A DNA stretch of 41,588 bases from Methanobacteriaceae archaeon UBA349 (GCA_002509745.1 DAWK01000187.1:1-41588), one strand, 5' to 3'. Shown: positions 28,371-39,159, counted from the stretch's first letter. The notes: a model not told the origin generated them from the sequence alone. Numbers and translations: made by a program.

Positions 28371-28802
28371 TAAATTAAACGATAAATTCATTTTTTTGAT
28401 TTGATTAATGATATTGTCAGTAACTTAAAATTAACTATTAAATATTCTATAAAACATTTTATTAATTTTATAATTTACTTAAATATTAATTTAATAACAT
28501 CTAATTTTCATGTTAAATAGCTTTGATTTAAACGGTTAATGTTTATAAATAGTAATGTGCAATAGTATAATAGATTATTATTAGAATCTAAATTCCAGCT
28601 TAATTTTATCTAGAATTGTATCCTATATAAAAAAATATATAAAATAAGTTTATCAATTAAGGATATAATTCAATTGATAAGATCGAATTGCTGTTTTAGT
28701 ATTGGATAATTTAGTTTGGATAAAATTTTAAAATAATAAATATGATCTTTTGAAGTGGCTATTGTTAAATGAAAATAATGCACTTTAATGATGTGATAAA
28801 AC
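28371..28802. other. AT-rich spacer between radB and the aminotransferase gene
   Basis: 432 bp. TATA-like stretches occur near 28540 and 28625. I see no coding frame, RNA gene or strong hairpin. Confidence 0.5.
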
Positions 28803-29960
28803 ATGATTTCTCCTAAAACGTACGCCAAGGCAGCAAGAGTTGCACCTAAGGGCTTTAAAACTGCAAATGACTTCTTTGATCACGTTTTTAAAGATAAAGA
28901 AATGATATGGATGGGTCAAAACACCAACCATCTTCATGAAGATACAGAAATCATGGATGCCATGATATCTTGTGTTAATAGTAGAGAATACTGCAAGTAC
29001 CCTCCGCCAGAAGGGTTTCCAGAGCTTAAAAAATTAGTATTGGAAGATCTGGGATTGGAAGAGAAATTTGAAATTCTCATTACTGCAGGTGGAACTGAAT
29101 CACTGCACCTGTGTATGAATGATGTTTTGGAACCTCAAAATAATGCTATAACTTGTGATCCGGGTTATTTAATAATAGATAACTTTGCCAGTAGATTTAG
29201 TCACAGCGTTATATCAGTACCTATTTACAATGAAGAATGTGGTTATAAACTCACTCCTAAACTTGTAAGGGAACATATGGATGAAAATACTAAACTTATT
29301 TCGCTCATAGACCCTTTAAACCCATTAGGATCTTGCTACACTAAAGAAGAAATGGAAGAGTTTGCTAAAATTGCGACTGAGAACGATATTTATCTTTTGC
29401 ATGATATAACCTATCGAGAATTTGCAAGAGATCATCATTTAGCTGCGAATTACGCTCCTGAGCATACAATTACGATTTATAGTTTCTCTAAAATTTTTGG
29501 AATGGCTGGACTTAGAATTGGAGCTACAATAGGCCTTCCAGAAATTATGAAATCAGTAAGGAGTATTGTAATAAATGATCTGGGAACTAATGTTCTATCC
29601 CAGACCGGCGCTATCGCGGCTTTAAAATCCAAAGATCAGTGGATTGACCATATTTGTGATACAACTCGCAACAATCAGAAAATCATAAAAGATGTGGTGG
29701 ATAAGGTAGAAGGAGCATTTATACCGGTTTATCCTTCAGATGGTAATATGCTGGCCATTGACATTAAGGATACTGGAATTGATCCTCAGGCCATGACTGA
29801 ATATCTACTGGAAAATAAAGTTTTCATTAGGCAAGGTAGTTATACCAGTAAACTTTTCGGCGATAGATACATCCGTGTCAGCTTTTCTGTTCCAGAAGAA
29901 CATGTTAAAATATTTTCAGAAAAATTTTTAGAGGCCGTTGATGTTTTAAGGCCTATTTAA
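28803..29960 (+). CDS. PLP-dependent class I/II aminotransferase (aspartate aminotransferase-like)
   Basis: 385 residues. Fold-type I aminotransferase: [17 protein letters not shown] at the N-terminal domain, [10 protein letters not shown] for the phosphate-binding loop, [10 protein letters not shown] with the Asn that pairs with the cofactor oxygen, and [15 protein letters not shown] with the Schiff-base lysine K230. The terminal Arg for the substrate carboxylate lies in [10 protein letters not shown]. Aspartate or another dicarboxylic acid is a likely substrate, but aromatic or branched amino acids cannot be excluded. ATG start; TGATGTGATAAAAC precedes it. A convergent rli1 gene follows. 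Confidence 0.86.
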   Translation: MISPKTYAKAARVAPKGFKTANDFFDHVFKDKEMIWMGQNTNHLHEDTEIMDAMISCVNSREYCKYPPPEGFPELKKLVLEDLGLEEKFEILITAGGTESLHLCMNDVLEPQNNAITCDPGYLIIDNFASRFSHSVISVPIYNEECGYKLTPKLVREHMDENTKLISLIDPLNPLGSCYTKEEMEEFAKIATENDIYLLHDITYREFARDHHLAANYAPEHTITIYSFSKIFGMAGLRIGATIGLPEIMKSVRSIVINDLGTNVLSQTGAIAALKSKDQWIDHICDTTRNNQKIIKDVVDKVEGAFIPVYPSDGNMLAIDIKDTGIDPQAMTEYLLENKVFIRQGSYTSKLFGDRYIRVSFSVPEEHVKIFSEKFLEAVDVLRPI

Positions 29961-30179
29961 TTATTTTTTTATTTTAATTCTTTATATTAAATCCTATTTT
30001 TTTCATTAATGGGTTTATAATATTCTATTTAATTATTATTCCTACTTTTTCTTTAATAACTATTCTAATGCTTGAAAATATAAAGAAAATAAAAGAAGGA
30101 TAATATAAAAATGAACTAAAAAAGAAATTTAAAAACTAAAAAAATTAAAGAAAAATTCATAGGATTTAGTTTATAGATT

Positions 30180-31958
30180 TTATTCATCTTTTAAGTAGTA
30201 ATATTCCCCAATTTCTTTTTGTTTACGATCCAGAAAGCTGTCGTATTTATTGACTCGGGGCCTTTTTGTTTCTTTGTCTCTCCGGAATGTAATTCCCACA
30301 TCAGAAAGGAAACGATTCATAGAGTCTCTAAGTGCCACAGGACTGGTAGCATAACCTTCCACACCGGGCTTACCATGGAATACCATGGCCCGATCAGATA
30401 TGTAATCTATGAACACTATGTCGTGATCAACTATTATGGATGCTGCATTTCGACTTTCCACAATTTTTCGAATGGTTCTGGAGGCAATTAACCTCTGTTC
30501 TACATCTAAAAATGCAGTTGGTTCGTCAAAAAGATAAACCTCGGCTTGAGTGGCCAAAGTCACGGCTATGGCCAGTCTCTGCAGTTCTCCACCACTTAAA
30601 TCTTCAACCTGTTTATCAATAATTTCTTCTAAAGAAAAAGGCCTCAAAATTTCCGTTTTGAAAATATTTGTACCATAGGTGGGGGCATGGGTGTATAAAA
30701 AGTCCTGCACGCTTCCTTCAAAACCGGAGGATAGATACTGGGGCTTGTAGGATATGGTTACATTATTTTTAATCTTTCCTTCATCTGGTTTTTCCACTTC
30801 AGCCAGTATTTTGGCAAAAGTTGTTTTTCCTATACCATTGGGTCCAAATGCAGTTACAATCTCGTTGTGATATATTTTACCTTCTTCTGATTCTAATTTA
30901 AAGCCATCAAATGACTTTTTCAAGGGGGAATATTCTGTTAAAACTTCTCCTTCCTCTTCAGGAGTCGGTGGCCTAATCTGGAATAATATGGGATGCTTTC
31001 GGAATCTAACATTTTCTTCCCGAAGGAAACCATTTATATAGGCATTTATGCCTACACGAACTCCGCGCATCTGAGAAACTACTCCATAACCACCAGCTTT
31101 ACCATATAAAACATGAACATAATCGGATATAGCATCTAAAGCAGCTAAATCGTGTTCAATTACCATAACGGATCTTCCTTCTTCGGCCAGTTCTCTTATT
31201 ACTTTTACGGCATTTAAACGCTGTCTAACATCTAGCCAGGAGGTTGGTTCGTCAAAATAATAGAAATCCGCGTCTTTTAAAACGGCAGCAGCAATGGCCA
31301 CTCGCTGTAATTCTCCACCACTTAATTTAGATATTTCCCGGTTTAAAATAGGCCTAATATCTAGAGTTTCCATTACATTATCCATCTGTTTCCGTTCATC
31401 CACTTGATCTAGGAGGTTTTTAACTTCTCCTTTCACGTATTTGGGGAGCATATCTACCATTTGTGGCTTGTGGACTACTTTTAGTTCTTTATTGGATAAT
31501 TTATTAAAGTAGCTCTGCATTTGTGAGCCTTTAAAATAGTGGATTATGTCTTCCCAGGTCACTGTTTCATCATAATTTCCTAAATTGGGCTTTAGCTCTC
31601 CAGAGAGTATTCGGATTATAGTAGATTTCCCAATTCCATTAGGGCCTAATATACCCACCACAGAACCTTCACTTATGTTGGGCAGGCCAAATAACTCAAA
31701 CATATTCTGTCCATATCGGTGTATTGGATCTTCCAGGGCTTCTGGAAGGTTTATGATGGCCACTGCATCAAAGGGACATCTTTTGGTACATATTCCGCAC
31801 CCGGAACATAATTCTTCTGAAATTAATGGTTTTTTTGTTATCTCATCAATCACAATGGTGTCTTCTTCCATCCTAACTCCAGGACAGTATTCAATACATG
31901 CATAATTGCATTTTTTGGGCTGGCATCGATCATGATCTAATATGGAAATTCTACTCAC
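30180..31958 (-). CDS. Ribosome recycling ATPase ABCE1/Rli1
   Basis: 592 residues. ABCE1 splits ribosomes after termination. The N-terminus carries two [4Fe-4S] clusters (C12 onwards: [14 protein letters not shown] and [11 protein letters not shown]). Two ABC domains follow: Walker [10 protein letters not shown] and [14 protein letters not shown] in the first, GPNGIGKTT and [13 protein letters not shown] in the second, with DEPTSWLD and DEPTAFLD as Walker B/D-loops and a hinge between. Length and motif spacing are canonical. The start is GTG with a good GGTGAT before it. It lies leftward, convergent with the aminotransferase gene, and 470 bp downstream of the histone gene. Confidence 0.97.
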   Translation of the reverse strand: MSRISILDHDRCQPKKCNYACIEYCPGVRMEEDTIVIDEITKKPLISEELCSGCGICTKRCPFDAVAIINLPEALEDPIHRYGQNMFELFGLPNISEGSVVGILGPNGIGKSTIIRILSGELKPNLGNYDETVTWEDIIHYFKGSQMQSYFNKLSNKELKVVHKPQMVDMLPKYVKGEVKNLLDQVDERKQMDNVMETLDIRPILNREISKLSGGELQRVAIAAAVLKDADFYYFDEPTSWLDVRQRLNAVKVIRELAEEGRSVMVIEHDLAALDAISDYVHVLYGKAGGYGVVSQMRGVRVGINAYINGFLREENVRFRKHPILFQIRPPTPEEEGEVLTEYSPLKKSFDGFKLESEEGKIYHNEIVTAFGPNGIGKTTFAKILAEVEKPDEGKIKNNVTISYKPQYLSSGFEGSVQDFLYTHAPTYGTNIFKTEILRPFSLEEIIDKQVEDLSGGELQRLAIAVTLATQAEVYLFDEPTAFLDVEQRLIASRTIRKIVESRNAASIIVDHDIVFIDYISDRAMVFHGKPGVEGYATSPVALRDSMNRFLSDVGITFRRDKETKRPRVNKYDSFLDRKQKEIGEYYYLKDE

Positions 31959-32429
31959 TTTATCACCGTAATTATGTTTTAAGTTGTTATAATGCTTAAT
32001 TTAATTAATTAAATTGTAATTAAATTGTAATCTTAAATTTAGATAATATTATATTTATTTATATTAAATAAGCCTTTTAAATCTATTTGAATTTATTAAA
32101 ATAATATTTGAATTATTTGCTTATAATCTCTATATTTATTTGTTTATATTTGTTCATTTAAAATATTTGATTAAAATAATTAATTTGATGTTTAATTATG
32201 AATTTTTGAAGTGAGATAGATTTAGTAATGATTTTTCAAAATCAATTTTTTTAGAACTTATTTTTTAGTAAACAATCCATAAAAAACTATAAAAATCATA
32301 GGTAGATCCCAAGGAGAAATCAAACCAGAAAAACAAATAAAATTCCTATAAAAATAGCTATAATGGTCTTAAAACGAATTCCAAGAAAAAATAAAATAAA
32401 ATAGAAAAAAAAGAATTCATAAAATTAGC
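31959..32429. other. AT-rich spacer between the histone gene and rli1
   Basis: 471 bp. On the minus strand it begins with the T-rich 3' end of the histone transcript (T8, T4-T6 blocks at 32395-32425), a plausible terminator. A minus-strand hydrophobic frame (IRFKTIIAIFIGILFVFLV) at ~32320-32385 has no start codon and probably only reflects T-richness. Confidence 0.45.
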
Positions 32430-32636
32430 TTATATTTTTTTAACAGCTAATTCTATGTCTGATGCTTTAACGGTTTTTCTTCCAGCGTGTTTAGCTAATT
32501 TAACAGCTTCCAAAGCTAGTGTTTCGCCCGTTTCTTCTAAAGCTTTTGCTAAAGCTTCTCTTGCATCATCACTGATTCGTTGTGCACCGGCATTTTTTAT
32601 GATACGTCCCACTGGTGCGACAGGTAATTCAGCCAT
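32430..32636 (-). CDS. Archaeal histone (HMf/HMt family)
   Basis: 68 residues, a full histone fold with no tails: helix 1 ([14 protein letters not shown]), the loop RISDDA, long helix 2 ([23 protein letters not shown]), [17 protein letters not shown]. The R-I-S-D and R-K-T-V-K residues make the DNA contacts typical of HMfB. It forms dimers that stack into hypernucleosomes and wraps DNA. GAGGTGAT precedes the ATG. The upstream region shared with pth2 carries repeated GTGAC boxes. Probably monocistronic and highly expressed. Confidence 0.97.
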   Translation of the reverse strand: MAELPVAPVGRIIKNAGAQRISDDAREALAKALEETGETLALEAVKLAKHAGRKTVKASDIELAVKKI

Positions 32637-32671
32637 AATATCACCTCAATTTTATCTGATACTCCATACTA

Positions 32672-32681
32672 TTTAAATTTA
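32672..32681 (-). promoter_or_regulatory. Putative TATA box of the histone gene
   Basis: On the minus strand TAAATTTAAA, about 36 bases before the histone ATG. It would start the mRNA just before the GAGGTGAT site, giving a short leader. Confidence 0.5.
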
Positions 32682-32699
32682 TCGTTGATATGGCCATGT

Positions 32700-32754
32700 T
32701 TGTGACCAATATCACCATTGTGACTCACCTAAATAATGCGAGGCTATGGGTGAC
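32700..32754. promoter_or_regulatory. Repeated GTGAC boxes between the histone and pth2 genes
   Basis: TTGTGAC at 32700-32706 and again at 32718-32724 (18 bases apart, both followed by a TCAC), and GGTGAC at 32749-32754. A TGATAT/ATATCA inverted repeat overlaps the first box. The boxes lie just upstream of the histone TATA element, the place for an activator or repressor site. Confidence 0.45.
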
Positions 32755-32900
32755 ATCATGATAATTCAGTTATTTGTAGGGGTGGCTCAAAATTTCTCTA
32801 GTTAATTTTTTGTACCTAATGGCCTTTGACATGAAAAATTAATATGCTATAATCATCAGATAGTGAGATAGAAAAACCGGGATTTTTTTAAGGTGAAAAA

Positions 32901-33242
32901 ATGAAACAAGTTATAATTATGAGGGGTGACCTCAACATGGGTCGAGGCAAAATTGCTGCACAAGCTTGTCACGGTTCTTTAGGATCATTTAGAAAGGCAG
33001 ATATACGTAAAATCAAAGAATGGGAATTTGAAGGAGAGAAAAAAGTTGTGGTGAAAGTTAACTCACTACAAGAATTATTTGAAGTTTTTGAACTGGTTAA
33101 GGCCGCAGATTTGCCTAACTATTTGGTTCGTGATGCTGGCCATACTGAGATTCCCAGTTCCACAGTAACATGTCTAGGAATTGGTCCAGATGATGATGAA
33201 AAAATAGACAAGATTACTCAAGACCTCAAGCTATTTAAATAA
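32901..33242 (+). CDS. pth2: Peptidyl-tRNA hydrolase Pth2
   Basis: 113 residues, the standard archaeal/eukaryotic Pth2. It frees tRNA from peptidyl-tRNA that fell off ribosomes. The start is [20 protein letters not shown], with the conserved G-K-x3-Q-x-C-H (KIAAQACHG) catalytic region, then [12 protein letters not shown], and near the end [22 protein letters not shown], which carries the catalytic Asp and Thr positions. AAGGTGAAAAA precedes the ATG. Divergent from the histone gene across 264 bp. Mfn genes follow after ~150 bp. Confidence 0.96.
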   Translation: MKQVIIMRGDLNMGRGKIAAQACHGSLGSFRKADIRKIKEWEFEGEKKVVVKVNSLQELFEVFELVKAADLPNYLVRDAGHTEIPSSTVTCLGIGPDDDEKIDKITQDLKLFK

Positions 33243-33405
33243 ACATATTATTTTATGCTTATCTGCATTGAAACTATTAATAATAATGATAGCTATTTTT
33301 AAAATAATGGTTAAATTTAGATATAGATTTTTAAGTTGAGATTTCATTAATTTAATATTATTAAAAATATAATTTTGATGTTAAAATAATTCGATTGTGA
33401 GTACC

Positions 33406-34071
33406 ATGGATTGGATAGTTAAAGTTGGGGGAAGTTTGTTTCCTGAAAATGCAGTAAAGCTGGTTAAGGCCATTTCTGAATCAACAGAAGAAAAATTAAT
33501 GATAATATGTGGTGGTGGCTCTTTTGCCAACCAAATACGAGATTACGATTCTCAAATGAAATTTTCAGCCACAGCTAATCACGAATCAGCTATTATATGT
33601 ATGGACATTATTGGCCGCTTACTTGCTGATAAAATTCCAGATGCTGAAGCAGTATATGATTTAAATTCTGCTAAATGTCTCGCCAATGAGAATAAAATTC
33701 CCATACTTCTTCCTTCTAGGTTAATGCACTATTTGGATCCTCTGGAACATTCCTGGAATGTTACTTCAGATTCCATATCATTTTACATTGCTCATCTTTT
33801 ACAAGCAAAACTTTTAATAGCAACAGATGTAGATGGTATATATACCCGAAAACCATCTGCCAAAGATGCTAAACTTATAAATAAAATAAGTGCTAAAAAA
33901 CTACTATCTTTTGGTGAAACATCAATTGACACATCATTGGGCGAGCTTTTAATAGAATTCGGGTCTAATTGTTATATTGTAAATGGAAAGTACCCTGAGA
34001 GGACTCTTTCTATAATTAATGCTTGTGTTGATGTTGACAATACACAATACACACTAGTTAGAGGTGATTAA
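33406..34071 (+). CDS. mfnE: [5-(aminomethyl)furan-3-yl]methyl phosphate kinase MfnE (methanofuran biosynthesis)
   Basis: 221 residues from the ATG at 33406; a GTG at 33397 would add three, but its GTGAG is better read as the ribosome site for the ATG. Amino acid kinase fold: VKVGGSLFP (Lys and Gly at the start), ICGGGSFANQIRDYD, LLIATDVDGIYTRKP and the C-terminal IDTSLGELLIEFGSNCYIVNG. In methanogens this family (MJ0458 type) phosphorylates the aminomethylfuran phosphate intermediate to a diphosphate for methanofuran. Its stop is immediately followed by the ATG of a zinc-ribbon gene, with GAGGTGATTAA overlapping its last codons. A general acetylglutamate-like kinase is less likely. Confidence 0.85.
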   Translation: MDWIVKVGGSLFPENAVKLVKAISESTEEKLMIICGGGSFANQIRDYDSQMKFSATANHESAIICMDIIGRLLADKIPDAEAVYDLNSAKCLANENKIPILLPSRLMHYLDPLEHSWNVTSDSISFYIAHLLQAKLLIATDVDGIYTRKPSAKDAKLINKISAKKLLSFGETSIDTSLGELLIEFGSNCYIVNGKYPERTLSIINACVDVDNTQYTLVRGD

Positions 34072-34233
34072 ATGGAGAAAATAGAATGTACATCATGTAA
34101 ACAGGAAATACCTCTGGTAGAAACTTATGTTAAGTTTGAATGTCCTGAGTGTGAAGAAATTATTTACCGATGTCAGAAATGCCGAACTTTCGGACATATC
34201 TACACATGCAAATGCGGATTTCAAGGACCTTAA
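34072..34233 (+). CDS. Small zinc-ribbon protein (HVO_2753 type)
   Basis: 53 residues with eight Cys in four C-x2-C-like pairs: CTSC, CPEC, CQKC and CKC, plus H42. This fits the archaeal HVO_2753-type double zinc finger, a small protein that affects biofilm and swarming in Haloferax and is otherwise uncharacterised. It starts directly at the mfnE stop (TAA-ATG), and its GAGGTGAT site lies inside mfnE, so the two are translationally coupled. Too short for standard gene finding but with a clear ribosome site and motif set. RNA or protein binding is likely. Confidence 0.85.
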   Translation: MEKIECTSCKQEIPLVETYVKFECPECEEIIYRCQKCRTFGHIYTCKCGFQGP

Positions 34234-34389
34234 GTTCAACTTGAGTTGTTCTTAATCTCTTAAATTTGATTTATTGGCTAATTTAATTTCATTCAATTCA
34301 CTCTTTTGAATAGACTCTTTTTTTAAAAGAATTATTTGAAGACATATTCATTAGAATTCAGAAATACTGATTTTTCTATTTACCATAAA

Positions 34390-34401
34390 TTTATATATAA
34401 A
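34390..34401 (+). promoter_or_regulatory. Putative TATA box of the aEF-1beta gene
   Basis: TTTATATATAAA, about 110 bases before the ATG at 34511. The predicted leader of ~85 nt begins near the inverted repeat described at 34404-34444. Confidence 0.5.
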
Positions 34402-34403
34402 AA

Positions 34404-34444
34404 GTATTACATTTAGTAATAACAATAATGCAAATCAGTATTAC
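34404..34444 (+). promoter_or_regulatory. GTATTAC / GTAATA repeat at the aEF-1beta transcription start
   Basis: GTATTAC (34404-34410), GTAATA (34416-34421, reverse orientation) and GTATTAC again (34438-34444). The first two form a 6-bp inverted repeat around ATTTA. They lie just after the TATA box, where a repressor would block initiation. Confidence 0.4.
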
Positions 34445-34510
34445 TATAATGTGGATTGAATAAAACTTAACAAATAAAACTTAATAAGAAGTTTAATTGG
34501 AGGTTATATT

Positions 34511-34780
34511 ATGGGAGAAGTTGTTGCTACCATAAAATTAATGCCAGAAAGTCCTGAAGTAGATTTAGAAAATATTAAAAAGAATGTTGAAGCTTCTATA
34601 CCTGAAGGAACCGAATTACACAAAATTGAAGAAGAACCTATTGCTTTTGGCCTAGTGGCCTTAAATGTAATAGTTATTGTGGACGACGGTGAAGGCGGTA
34701 CTGAAGAAGTTGAAGCTAACCTTTCTAAACTGGACGACATAGGCAATATTGAAGTTACAGATGTCCGAAGATTAATGTAA
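34511..34780 (+). CDS. ef1b: Elongation factor aEF-1beta
   Basis: 89 residues, a single ferredoxin-like domain. It is the GDP/GTP exchange factor for aEF-1alpha. Recognisable segments are VVATIKLMPESPEVDLENIK at the start and LHKIEEEPIAFGLVALNVIV, followed by the acidic DDGEGGTEEVEANLSKLDDIG and the end VTDVRRLM. GGAGGTTATATT precedes the ATG. Monocistronic or with the downstream membrane protein (60-bp gap). Confidence 0.95.
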   Translation: MGEVVATIKLMPESPEVDLENIKKNVEASIPEGTELHKIEEEPIAFGLVALNVIVIVDDGEGGTEEVEANLSKLDDIGNIEVTDVRRLM

Positions 34781-34840
34781 GGCCTTTTTTATAAGTTAAT
34801 TAAGTTTTAACTTATTAATTTTATTTAAAAACGGTTGGTG

Positions 34841-36094
34841 ATGGCGATTTTTGATCTCATCATAGCTTGCTTTATCGGAATTTTATTCGGTGCAATAACT
34901 GGCCTGATTCCAGGTATTCATGTTAATACTGTGGGGGCCATTATATTTGCATCGTCTGCTTTTCTTTTAAATTTATTTTCTATTGAATTTTTATGCGTAT
35001 TTTTAGTATCCCTGGCCATAGCCCATGCACTTTTAGAGTTTATACCTTCCATGCTCTTAGGAGTGCCTGATGAAAGCACAGCATTGTCTATTTTGCCAGG
35101 CCATCGGATGGTACTGGAGGGCCGTGCCCGAGAAGCTATTCGATTAGTAGCACTGGGCGGATTTGGAGCCATTATAGTAACTATTTTTTTACTTCCACTA
35201 TTTATAATGATTTTACCTTCACTTTATGAATTCATAAGGCCCTACATATGGATAATTCTGGTTCTGGTCTCAATTTATATGATAATGAGACTCAGTAAAG
35301 ACACAAATACTAGAATCTGGTCTGGAATTCTTTTTCTTTTATCTGGAATAATGGGCTGGACCATGCTGCAAACACCTATATCTTCAAATTTATCATTAAT
35401 GTGTATGTTTACTGGCCTTTTTGGAGTAAGCACTTTAATTTACAGTTTAAATGAAAAATCAATCCTCCCACATCAAAATAAGTTTCATAATTTTCATTTT
35501 AATACTCAAATATTTAGAGGAATAATGGCTGGGGGAATTGCAGGAACCATTTTGGGATTTTTACCTGGATTTGGACCGGCTCAGGGTAGTATAATTGCTC
35601 AAGAGTTGAGTGGGGGTGGGGGTGAGGAAAATACGGAAAGTTTCCTCACGGCCATAAGTGGAGTAAATACTGCGGATACCCTTTTTTCCCTGGTGGCCAC
35701 ATATTTGATTGGGAATCCTCGTAGTGGCATCGCGGTGTATATATCAAATTTTATTCAAGATTTCAACGTTAATTATCTCTTATTTTTCATATTTGCTTCA
35801 CTCACTGCAGTTTCTATTTCTTTAATATTATGTTTGAAAATGGGGGACTGGTTCAGTGATTATATGCAAGGTATAAATTATAATAAACTTTCTAAGGCAG
35901 TTATAATCTTCATGATAGGTATTTTATTAATATTTTCTATTTTGGAAGGCGCATCTCTGCCATTCATGTTTTTGGTTTTTATCACGGCCACTGCTTTAGG
36001 ACTTTTACCCCATTATTTAGGAGTAAGCAAATCCCACTTAATGGGCGTATTGATTATTCCAGCTATTGTGATATATTTTGGAATGTTTAACTGA
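34841..36094 (+). CDS. TctA-family (DUF112) integral membrane protein
   Basis: 417 residues from the ATG at 34841; TTG at 34835 and GTG at 34838 are in-frame alternatives, and GGTTGGTG lies too close to the ATG to decide. About ten to twelve membrane helices. Family marks: [10 protein letters not shown] near the N-terminus and its internal repeat [20 protein letters not shown] in the middle, the two halves of a TctA-type transporter core; [20 protein letters not shown] is also typical. Bacterial TctA needs TctB and a periplasmic receptor, neither of which is here; archaeal members are single and of unknown substrate. Either an uptake carrier or an exporter. Confidence 0.8.
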   Translation: MAIFDLIIACFIGILFGAITGLIPGIHVNTVGAIIFASSAFLLNLFSIEFLCVFLVSLAIAHALLEFIPSMLLGVPDESTALSILPGHRMVLEGRAREAIRLVALGGFGAIIVTIFLLPLFIMILPSLYEFIRPYIWIILVLVSIYMIMRLSKDTNTRIWSGILFLLSGIMGWTMLQTPISSNLSLMCMFTGLFGVSTLIYSLNEKSILPHQNKFHNFHFNTQIFRGIMAGGIAGTILGFLPGFGPAQGSIIAQELSGGGGEENTESFLTAISGVNTADTLFSLVATYLIGNPRSGIAVYISNFIQDFNVNYLLFFIFASLTAVSISLILCLKMGDWFSDYMQGINYNKLSKAVIIFMIGILLIFSILEGASLPFMFLVFITATALGLLPHYLGVSKSHLMGVLIIPAIVIYFGMFN

Positions 36095-36212
36095 TTATTA
36101 GTTATTTTATAAGACTAATTTTTTATTTTAGATGTTTAATAAAAATATAATTGATATTATAATTAATTAAAATCAAAATAAAAACGCCATATTTTTAAAT
36201 AAAATCAAAAAT

Positions 36213-37211
36213 TTATTCAATAACCAAAATATTTTTGGCCAATTTTTGGGCAGATTCCACAAATTCTTTAGAATTCACTCCGGGAAATGGATCAATGATA
36301 CATAAATCAAATTTTTCATCTAAAACTGAACCCAACTCCCTTATATCTAAATTATAAATTTCAAACTGCTCTCCATTAGCGATCATACATTTTTCTAATG
36401 TTTCATCGAAAAAATCAACTTTAAATCCATTAACTTCCAGATTTAGAGCAGTCATATTGGTAGCGGGCTTCCAAAGGTCATTAAAAACTACTCTACTTGC
36501 TCCTGACATTAAAGAAAAAATTCCCAGAGTCCCGGGGCCAGAAGTAGCATCTAAAACAGTAAACTCAGAATCAATGCAATGTTTTTTCATAAAAAGAGAT
36601 GTTGAGGTTATTTTTGGGGATCTATGGGCTGGAAATTCAATATGTATCTCACTTTGATATTTGTGAAGACATATTGGTCCTTGAGGAGTGTTAATTATGT
36701 CACATCTCATATCACACCCGGCCAAGGTTTCATATATATGGGGTTCATGTGATGAGTCCTTTATACCTACGGTTTTATTAGTCTCGCCTTTAATAACAGC
36801 TTTGACTTCTGGAATTTCTTCCACTATCCTTTCAGCGCATTGCTGATTCATTTTTGGTGAAAGTACAATCAGAGATTTATCTCCCAGATAAGGAATGGCT
36901 TGAAGTGGATAAGCAGGTGTTATCAGCGGTACACAAGTGTTTCTTAGGTTAGAATGTTCATTTTGAAGATCTTCGTCGACCATTAGTTTTAATACGTGAG
37001 CTACAGTTATATCAAGATGTCTTTTTCCGCAAGAACATCTTTCAAACTGGGAATCAATGATATTTAGGTTTATTTGCTCTGAAAGTGGTGAAAATTTTTT
37101 CAGAGGTATTGTTTCGCATTGTTGGCATGGATTAAATGTTTCTTTTGCTTGGATCAATATTTCCTCAGCAGTCCTTATGCAGGTACTTCCGCACTTGCAT
37201 TTTAATTCCAT
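36213..37211 (-). CDS. SAM-dependent methyltransferase with N-terminal zinc motifs
   Basis: 332 residues. The N-terminal ~75 residues carry Cys pairs (CKCGSTC, CQQC, CSCG) that probably bind zinc. The C-terminal ~160 residues are a class I Rossmann methyltransferase: motif I VLDATSGPGTLGIFSLMSG, the acidic FNDLW after beta 2, and DLCIIDPFPG at motif IV. The D-P-F-P-G sequence recalls N-methyltransferases acting on RNA, such as Trm5/TrmN6 relatives (N/D-P-P-Y/F). AGCDMRCDI and TPQGPICLHKY in the middle may be substrate-binding. No ribosome site before the ATG, so leaderless mRNA is likely. Divergent from the secretion ATPase gene. Target unknown. Confidence 0.75.
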   Translation of the reverse strand: MELKCKCGSTCIRTAEEILIQAKETFNPCQQCETIPLKKFSPLSEQINLNIIDSQFERCSCGKRHLDITVAHVLKLMVDEDLQNEHSNLRNTCVPLITPAYPLQAIPYLGDKSLIVLSPKMNQQCAERIVEEIPEVKAVIKGETNKTVGIKDSSHEPHIYETLAGCDMRCDIINTPQGPICLHKYQSEIHIEFPAHRSPKITSTSLFMKKHCIDSEFTVLDATSGPGTLGIFSLMSGASRVVFNDLWKPATNMTALNLEVNGFKVDFFDETLEKCMIANGEQFEIYNLDIRELGSVLDEKFDLCIIDPFPGVNSKEFVESAQKLAKNILVIE

Positions 37212-37488
37212 TATACAAATAATTATTAAATCTTCTATAAGTTTTTTTATAAATGATTCTGAGAAATATGATATTTCAGTATTTGAGATGAACTAGATGG
37301 TATCTATGATCAAAATACATAATGACTTGATTAAAAAAACGCTATTTCTTTTTATTATTGTAAAAATTCAGATAATGGCCATTGTGTAAAAATTATGCAA
37401 AAAACAATTAATTACGAACATATATTAAACATTTTAATTCCATATGCTTAAATATGGGTTAATCCATATTAAATATTTGAGTTTTATG

Positions 37489-39159
37489 AAGCAGAAACGG
37501 AAAGATATTCTGAAGGACCTTTTAGGTGAATTTGGTTCTGAAGATTATGATGAAAACACGGAAAAAGAAGATTCTGAGGATACTAATCCAGAAGTTAAAC
37601 TTGATGAACCTATTATTCCAAAGGAAGAACCAAAAAGTTTTCAGGAATTTTTAGATGAAGAAGAGGTTGAGGAAGAGGATGATGATGCATTTAATATTGA
37701 AAAAATAATGCAAAAACCTGTTAAATCTCAAAAAATTATCAAGAAAACTACAGATAATTCTCGGGCTGAAATTATTGAAGAGGATTTAATACCAGAATAT
37801 AATGTTAGTGTTCCTAAATTTTCAGATAGTGAAAAACAGCTTCTTAATGAAATAAGGGAAAAATTGGTTGAAGTCGCGGTTTCTAAGGGCGAAGATTTTA
37901 AAATTGATGAATCAAGCTTTATTAATGAAGTTAAAGAATTTTTGAGGATGAAGGGAGTCCGTAATATTGATAAACTTTCGGCTCAAATCTCTCAGGAAAT
38001 GTTAGGGTATGGGGAACTTGATTCTTTAATTAAAGACGATGATTTGGAAGAAATAATGGTTATTGGTATAAACCGGCCAGTATTTGTTTATCACCGAAAA
38101 ATTGGGATGATGGTCACTAATGTCGTTTTTGATAATGACAAAGACATTAGGGCACTTATTGATGTTATAGCCCGTCAAGTTAATCGTAGAATTGACCAGC
38201 AGACTCCTATTTTGGATGCTCGTCTGCCTGATGGTTCAAGGGTGAATGCTACAATTCCTCCAGTTTCTGCAGACGGTTCCAGCCTTACAATACGTAAATT
38301 CAGAAAAGATCCTTTAACTGTAATTGATCTTATTAATTTTAAGACCATGTCATCTCATCTGGCTGCTTTTATGTGGCTTTGTGTGGATGGGCTTGGTGTA
38401 AAACCTTGTAATGCAATTATTGCTGGGGGTACGGGTTCTGGTAAAACCACAACTTTAAACACAGTAACTTCATTTGTACCTCCTAGAGAAAGAATAATTA
38501 CTATTGAAGATACTCTGGAACTTCAACTACCTCACACTCACGTTTTAAGAATGGAAACTAGGCCTCCGAATATTGAAGGGTCTGGTGAGCTTGATATGGA
38601 TACTCTGGTAAAAAATTCTCTTAGGCAGAGACCGGATAGGGTTATTGTGGGAGAAGTAAGGGGTAGTGAAGCAATTACTCTCTTCACTGCTTTAAATACA
38701 GGGCATTCTGGATTTGGTACCCTTCACTCCAATACTGCCAGAGAAACTATTACTCGGCTTGTAAATCCGCCTATGAGTGTTCCTAATATTATGATACCTG
38801 CTTTAGACTTTATTATAATGCAAAATCGTATGTACCGTCCTGAAGGTGGGTCTATAAGAAGAATAACTGAAGTTGCTGAAGTAGTAGGTATGGAAGAAGG
38901 TAATGTTCAACTTAACCGGGTATTTGAATGGAATAATGTTACTGATAAAGTAGAATATGTTGGAATTGCCAGCCAAACTCTTAGAGCACTTTCTGAACTT
39001 AGGGGTGTAAGTATAACTGAAGTTGAGGAAGAAATCGAAAAGAGGAGACTAATTTTAGAATACATGGCAGATAAAAATATCCGGGGCATAGAAGAAGTTG
39101 GACAATTTATTAATGATTATTATAAAGATTCTGATGAACTACTGGAGAGAGTTCTATAA
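37489..39159 (+). CDS. Type II/IV secretion system ATPase (TadA/VirB11/FlaI-like)
   Basis: 556 residues from the ATG at 37489; the frame is open to 37444, but a TATA-like element near 37419 would start the mRNA at about 37445, so the downstream ATG is preferred. The first ~95 residues are very acidic and low in complexity ([14 protein letters not shown]). Then comes the N-terminal domain ([20 protein letters not shown]) and the RecA-like motor: Walker [10 protein letters not shown], Asp box [16 protein letters not shown], Walker [22 protein letters not shown]. Such ATPases drive assembly of archaeal pili or an archaellum-like filament. The membrane partner follows after 72 bp. No pilin or peptidase is in the window. 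Confidence 0.9.
   Translation, partial: KQKRKDILKDLLGEFGSEDYDENTEKEDSEDTNPEVKLDEPIIPKEEPKSFQEFLDEEEVEEEDDDAFNIEKIMQKPVKSQKIIKKTTDNSRAEIIEEDLIPEYNVSVPKFSDSEKQLLNEIREKLVEVAVSKGEDFKIDESSFINEVKEFLRMKGVRNIDKLSAQISQEMLGYGELDSLIKDDDLEEIMVIGINRPVFVYHRKIGMMVTNVVFDNDKDIRALIDVIARQVNRRIDQQTPILDARLPDGSRVNATIPPVSADGSSLTIRKFRKDPLTVIDLINFKTMSSHLAAFMWLCVDGLGVKPCNAIIAGGTGSGKTTTLNTVTSFVPPRERIITIEDTLELQLPHTHVLRMETRPPNIEGSGELDMDTLVKNSLRQRPDRVIVGEVRGSEAITLFTALNTGHSGFGTLHSNTARETITRLVNPPMSVPNIMIPALDFIIMQNRMYRPEGGSIRRITEVAEVVGMEEGNVQLNRVFEWNNVTDKVEYVGIASQTLRALSELRGVSITEVEEEIEKRRLILEYMADKNIRGIEEVGQFINDYYKDSDELLERVL

Noticed and set aside
32320..32385. Hydrophobic minus-strand frame downstream of the histone gene
   Set aside because: No start codon; explained by the T-rich terminator of the histone transcript.
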